DNA of 14,507 nt, taken from contig JAAZAC010000042.1 of NCBI GenBank assembly GCA_012514545.1, positions 1 to 14,507 on the forward strand. The letters run 5' to 3'. Each line of letters starts with the position of its first letter. Position 1 is the first letter of the stretch. The notes below the pieces were generated by a model. It worked only from the letters and a program-made list of their open reading frames with translations. It searched no databases and was not told the origin of the DNA. Below, in pieces: positions 12,641 through 14,507 of this stretch. Made by a program: the position numbers and the translations under genes. Origin of the DNA: Actinomycetales bacterium. GTDB taxonomy: Bacteria > Actinomycetota > Actinomycetes > Actinomycetales > Cellulomonadaceae.

Positions 12641-13671
12641 ACGGGCGAGCGGTGACCGGGCCCCGCGGGGGCGACCGGCCGCCGTCGATGTCCGACGTCG
12701 CGGTGCTCGCGGGCGTCTCGCACCAGACGGTCTCCCGCGTGCTCAACGACAGCCCCAACGTGCGGCCCGAGACCCGCGAGCGGGTCCTCGAGGCGATCGC
12801 GCGCCTGGGCTACCGGCCCAACCGCGCGGCGCGGGCGCTCGTGACTCGGCGCAGCGGCACGGTCGGGGTGCTGGCCTCGGGCTCGGCCCTGTTCGGCCCG
12901 AGCAGCACGCTCGTCGCGGTCGAGGTCGCGGCGCGGGACGCGGGGTTCTTCGTCAGCGTCGCCACCGTGGCGCGGTGGGAGGCCGAGCCGGTGGCGGGGG
13001 CGCTCGACCACTTCCTCGACGAGGGCGTGGACGGCGTGGTCGTCATCGCGGCGCACGACGAGGCGGTCGCGGCGGTGCGGGGCTTCGGCGGGCCGGTGCC
13101 GGTCGTCATGGTCGGGCCGGCCGGGCTGCCCGAGCCGCTGACCACCGTCTCGATGGACCAGCGGGCGGGCGCGGCGCTGGCCGTCCGGCACCTGGTCGAC
13201 CTCGGGCACCGGGAGGTCGTGCACCTCGCCGGCCCGCTCGACTGGCTCGACGCGCGCCGGCGCATCGAGGGCTGGCGCGACGCGCTCACCGCCGCCGGCC
13301 TGCCCGCCGGCGAGCCCGTGCCGGGCGACTGGTCCGCGGAGACCGGGTACCGGGTGGGCCGCCGGCTCGTCCGCGAGGGCCTCCCGACGGCGGTCTTCGC
13401 CGCGAACGACCAGCTCGCCCTCGGGCTGCTCCACGCGTTCGCCGAGGCGGGCGTCCGCGTGCCCGACGACGTCTCCGTGGCGGGGTTCGACGACATCGAC
13501 GGCGCCGCCCACTTCTTCCCGCCGCTGACCACCGTGCGCCAGGAGTTCGGTGCGCTGGGCCGCGGGTGCATGGAGGTGCTGCGCGCGGCGATGGCGGGCG
13601 AGGAGCCGGAGTCGCGCCTCGTGGCGCCGACGCTCGTCATGCGCGCGAGCACGGGGCCGCCGCGGGCCTGA
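12637..13671 (+). CDS. LacI-family transcriptional regulator (second in window)
   Basis: A 344-residue repressor with a typical architecture. The helix-turn-helix is SMSDVAVLAGVSHQTVSRVL (17-36), followed by the conventional hinge YRPNRAARAL (59-68). The periplasmic-binding-like domain (about 73-335) carries VSMDQRAGAALAVRHLVDLG, a GxRxGWRxAL-type segment (RRIEGWRDALTAAG), AVFAANDQLALGLL and DVSVAGFDDI. These are standard for sugar-responsive members such as beta-galactoside repressors. The effector and target genes are unknown. It differs in hinge and sequence from the regulator at 400-1473. GTG 12637-12639 overlaps the proC stop by GTGA, with GGAGGGGGA about 12 nt upstream. A start farther in would truncate the tail before the HTH but keep the fold. 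A hairpin at 13723-13742 may end the operon. Confidence 0.94.
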   Translation: MNGRAVTGPRGGDRPPSMSDVAVLAGVSHQTVSRVLNDSPNVRPETRERVLEAIARLGYRPNRAARALVTRRSGTVGVLASGSALFGPSSTLVAVEVAARDAGFFVSVATVARWEAEPVAGALDHFLDEGVDGVVVIAAHDEAVAAVRGFGGPVPVVMVGPAGLPEPLTTVSMDQRAGAALAVRHLVDLGHREVVHLAGPLDWLDARRRIEGWRDALTAAGLPAGEPVPGDWSAETGYRVGRRLVREGLPTAVFAANDQLALGLLHAFAEAGVRVPDDVSVAGFDDIDGAAHFFPPLTTVRQEFGALGRGCMEVLRAAMAGEEPESRLVAPTLVMRASTGPPRA

Positions 13672-13722
13672 CCGGCCCGGCCGCTCACGCGCCGATGGCG
13701 AGGTCGCGCCGCCGGAACGCGA

Positions 13723-13742
13723 CGAACCCGACCGCGGGTTCG
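13723..13742. terminator. Hairpin, candidate terminator of the proC-lacI operon
   Basis: CGAACCCG (13723-13730) and CGGGTTCG (13735-13742) form a perfect 8-bp stem with the 4-nt loop ACCG, 51 bp after the LacI stop. There is no T-tract, as is common for actinobacterial intrinsic terminator candidates. Confidence 0.45.
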
Positions 13743-13817
13743 CGCACGCCCTGACGGCCGACCCCGGGCCGCCCGTCCGCTGCGCGGCGTCACCTGAACG
13801 CGCGGAAAGGATGTACC

Positions 13818-13836
13818 GGGGCAATCCGGATGCCCC
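13818..13836. promoter_or_regulatory. Nested inverted repeats, possible operator or leader hairpin
   Basis: GGGGCA and TGCCCC are 6-bp arms around a 7-nt spacer. Offset within them is ATCCGGAT (13824-13831 with the preceding A), an 8-bp palindrome. The element ends directly before an in-frame ATG at 13837 and 42 nt before the preferred start at 13879. Confidence 0.4.
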
Positions 13837-13878
13837 ATGATCGTCCCCGGCACTTCCGAGGCGTCGAGAGGGACACCG

Positions 13879-14334
13879 ATGAGCGCGGACGAGGGGGTCG
13901 GCACGCCGGCCCGCACGGAGGCGTACCGGGCGGCCGCGCGCGCCGCCGTCGGCGAGATCGAGGAGATCGAGTCGCTGGTCATGGCGCTGGAGGCGCGGCT
14001 CGTGAAGCTGCGCACGCGGGTGCGCACGCTCACCGCGCTGCTCGGCGCGATCCGCGACGTCGTGCCCGACGCCGCGATGCCCGCCCCGCCCTACTCGCCC
14101 CTGCCGCCGCGCGACGACGAGGTCACCGAGCTGCCGCGCCGTCGCCGCACGAGCGACGCGGCCCCCGGCCTCGACGACCTGCCGGTGCGCCTCGCCGCGC
14201 GGGCCGCGCGCCCGACCGGCGCGCCGCCGCCGTCGGCCGACGAGATCCTCGGCCTGTCCGGCGAGGGCCGGCACGCGAGCCCGCCCCCCGCGCGCCTCGA
14301 CCCGCTCGCCGCCGACCTCGAGGCCTGGGGCTGA
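13879..14334 (+). CDS. Small helical protein of unknown function
   Basis: A 151-residue soluble protein with no signal peptide or membrane segment. Residues 12-62 form a long predicted helix with heptad-like hydrophobic spacing (AVGEIEEIESLVMALEARL, then VRTLTALLGAI), consistent with a short coiled coil. The rest is Pro-rich and charged and probably disordered, with PRRRR (86-90), and ends in LDPLAADLEAWG. I recognise no family. ATG 13879 is preferred because AGAGGGA lies 5 nt upstream; the in-frame ATG at 13837 would add 14 residues and has no Shine-Dalgarno sequence. Codon use matches the neighbours. It faces the trkA-like gene convergently. It could be an adaptor or a structural partner for another protein, but nothing in the sequence says which. 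Confidence 0.72.
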   Translation: MSADEGVGTPARTEAYRAAARAAVGEIEEIESLVMALEARLVKLRTRVRTLTALLGAIRDVVPDAAMPAPPYSPLPPRDDEVTELPRRRRTSDAAPGLDDLPVRLAARAARPTGAPPPSADEILGLSGEGRHASPPPARLDPLAADLEAWG

Positions 14335-14373
14335 CCGGCCACCGTCCCCTCGGGCCGCCGCGCCGCCGGCTCC

Positions 14374-14507
14374 TCAGGGGCGCGCGGCGAACCGCTCGAG
14401 CAGGTCGGCGTGCCCGGAGACGATGAGGATGTCGTTCGCGGAGACGCGGGTCTCGTCGGTCGCGTAGACGAAGTCCTCGCCCGGCGGCTTCACGCCGAGG
14501 ATCGTCA
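14374..14507 (-). CDS. TrkA/RCK-family potassium transport protein, C-terminal fragment
   Basis: Only the last 43 codons plus stop are in the window; the gene continues past the right edge. The peptide contains TILGVKPPGEDFVYATDE, then TRVSANDILIVSGHADLLERFAARP. It matches the end of an RCK_C (TrkA-C) regulatory domain (GVxRxGxxFxxATPxTxxxxGDxIIVSG), found in the cytoplasmic gating subunits of Trk/Ktr potassium uptake systems. In some actinobacteria, RCK domains of potassium transporters bind c-di-AMP, the product of DisA, which is also in this window. Whether this one does cannot be judged from the fragment. It could instead be the RCK end of a potassium channel or antiporter. Confidence 0.8.
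   Translation of the reverse strand, partial: TILGVKPPGEDFVYATDETRVSANDILIVSGHADLLERFAARP

Larger units (their letters stand above)
13672..13878. other. Intergenic region upstream of the small helical protein gene
   Basis: These 207 bp hold the hairpin at 13723-13742 and, near the next gene, a pair of nested inverted repeats at 13818-13836. The second half (about 13795-13850) is less GC-rich than most of the window and is the likely promoter region, though I cannot fix a -10 box. Confidence 0.6.

Noticed and set aside
12346..14274. A long minus-strand open frame opposite proC, the second LacI gene and the small helical gene
   Set aside because: The translation is repetitive Arg/Gly/Pro/Asp with no domain. 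The plus strand carries three genes with clear motifs or a Shine-Dalgarno site.
14335..14373. Hairpin between the convergent helical-protein and trkA-like genes
   Set aside because: I looked for symmetric arms and found only short imperfect GC pairs, no better than chance at this composition.

Overview
The window is very GC-rich DNA (roughly three quarters G+C by eye, with strong G/C preference at third codon positions). It uses GTG starts freely, packs genes tightly, and repeatedly shows a TANNNT -10 box 6-7 nt before a start codon. The gene set (radA-disA-mutY neighbourhood, single-domain ArgA-type acetyltransferase, several LacI regulators) points to an actinobacterium, most likely Micrococcales; a Cellulomonas-like genus is my guess, not a demonstrated identity. 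No rRNA, tRNA, CRISPR array, transposase or phage gene is visible, and the window reads as ordinary chromosome.

Layout. 1-1473 (minus): a LacI regulator of the xylobiose/cellobiose-repressor type followed by the start of trmL (tRNA wobble 2'-O-methyltransferase), cut by the window edge. 1709-3177 (plus): a polytopic DUF624/YesL-like membrane protein and an ArgA-like amino-acid N-acetyltransferase. 3221-4992 (minus): mutY (A/G-specific adenine glycosylase) overlapped by an APH(6)/hydroxyurea-type small-molecule kinase. 5084-5686 (plus): a membrane-anchored four-cysteine secreted protein, convergent with disA. 5913-8469 (minus): disA (c-di-AMP synthase) and radA (branch-migration ATPase). 8555-10772 (plus): a TetR repressor and a two-gene ABC-2 exporter. 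10923-13671 (plus): a single-pass membrane protein, proC and a second LacI regulator, chained by two GTGA stop/start overlaps. 13879-14334 (plus): a small helical protein of unknown function. 14374-14507 (minus): the C-terminal end of a TrkA/RCK-type potassium-transport protein.

How it fits together. RadA, DisA and MutY all act in genome maintenance, and their order around a convergent membrane-protein gene resembles the mycobacterial radA-disA-membrane protein-mutY locus as I remember it. TetR plus ABC-2 exporter is a typical self-contained efflux cassette. The two LacI regulators probably control sugar genes, perhaps outside the window.

I did not find a clear new multi-gene system. The most unusual signals are non-coding: a 48-nt near-perfect palindrome downstream of disA with a third repeat copy that could form an alternative stem (5771-5845), a series of CCGTGACGG-centred direct repeats after the ABC permease (10763-10835), nested palindromes upstream of the small helical gene (13818-13836), and the window-wide pattern of apparently leaderless genes.
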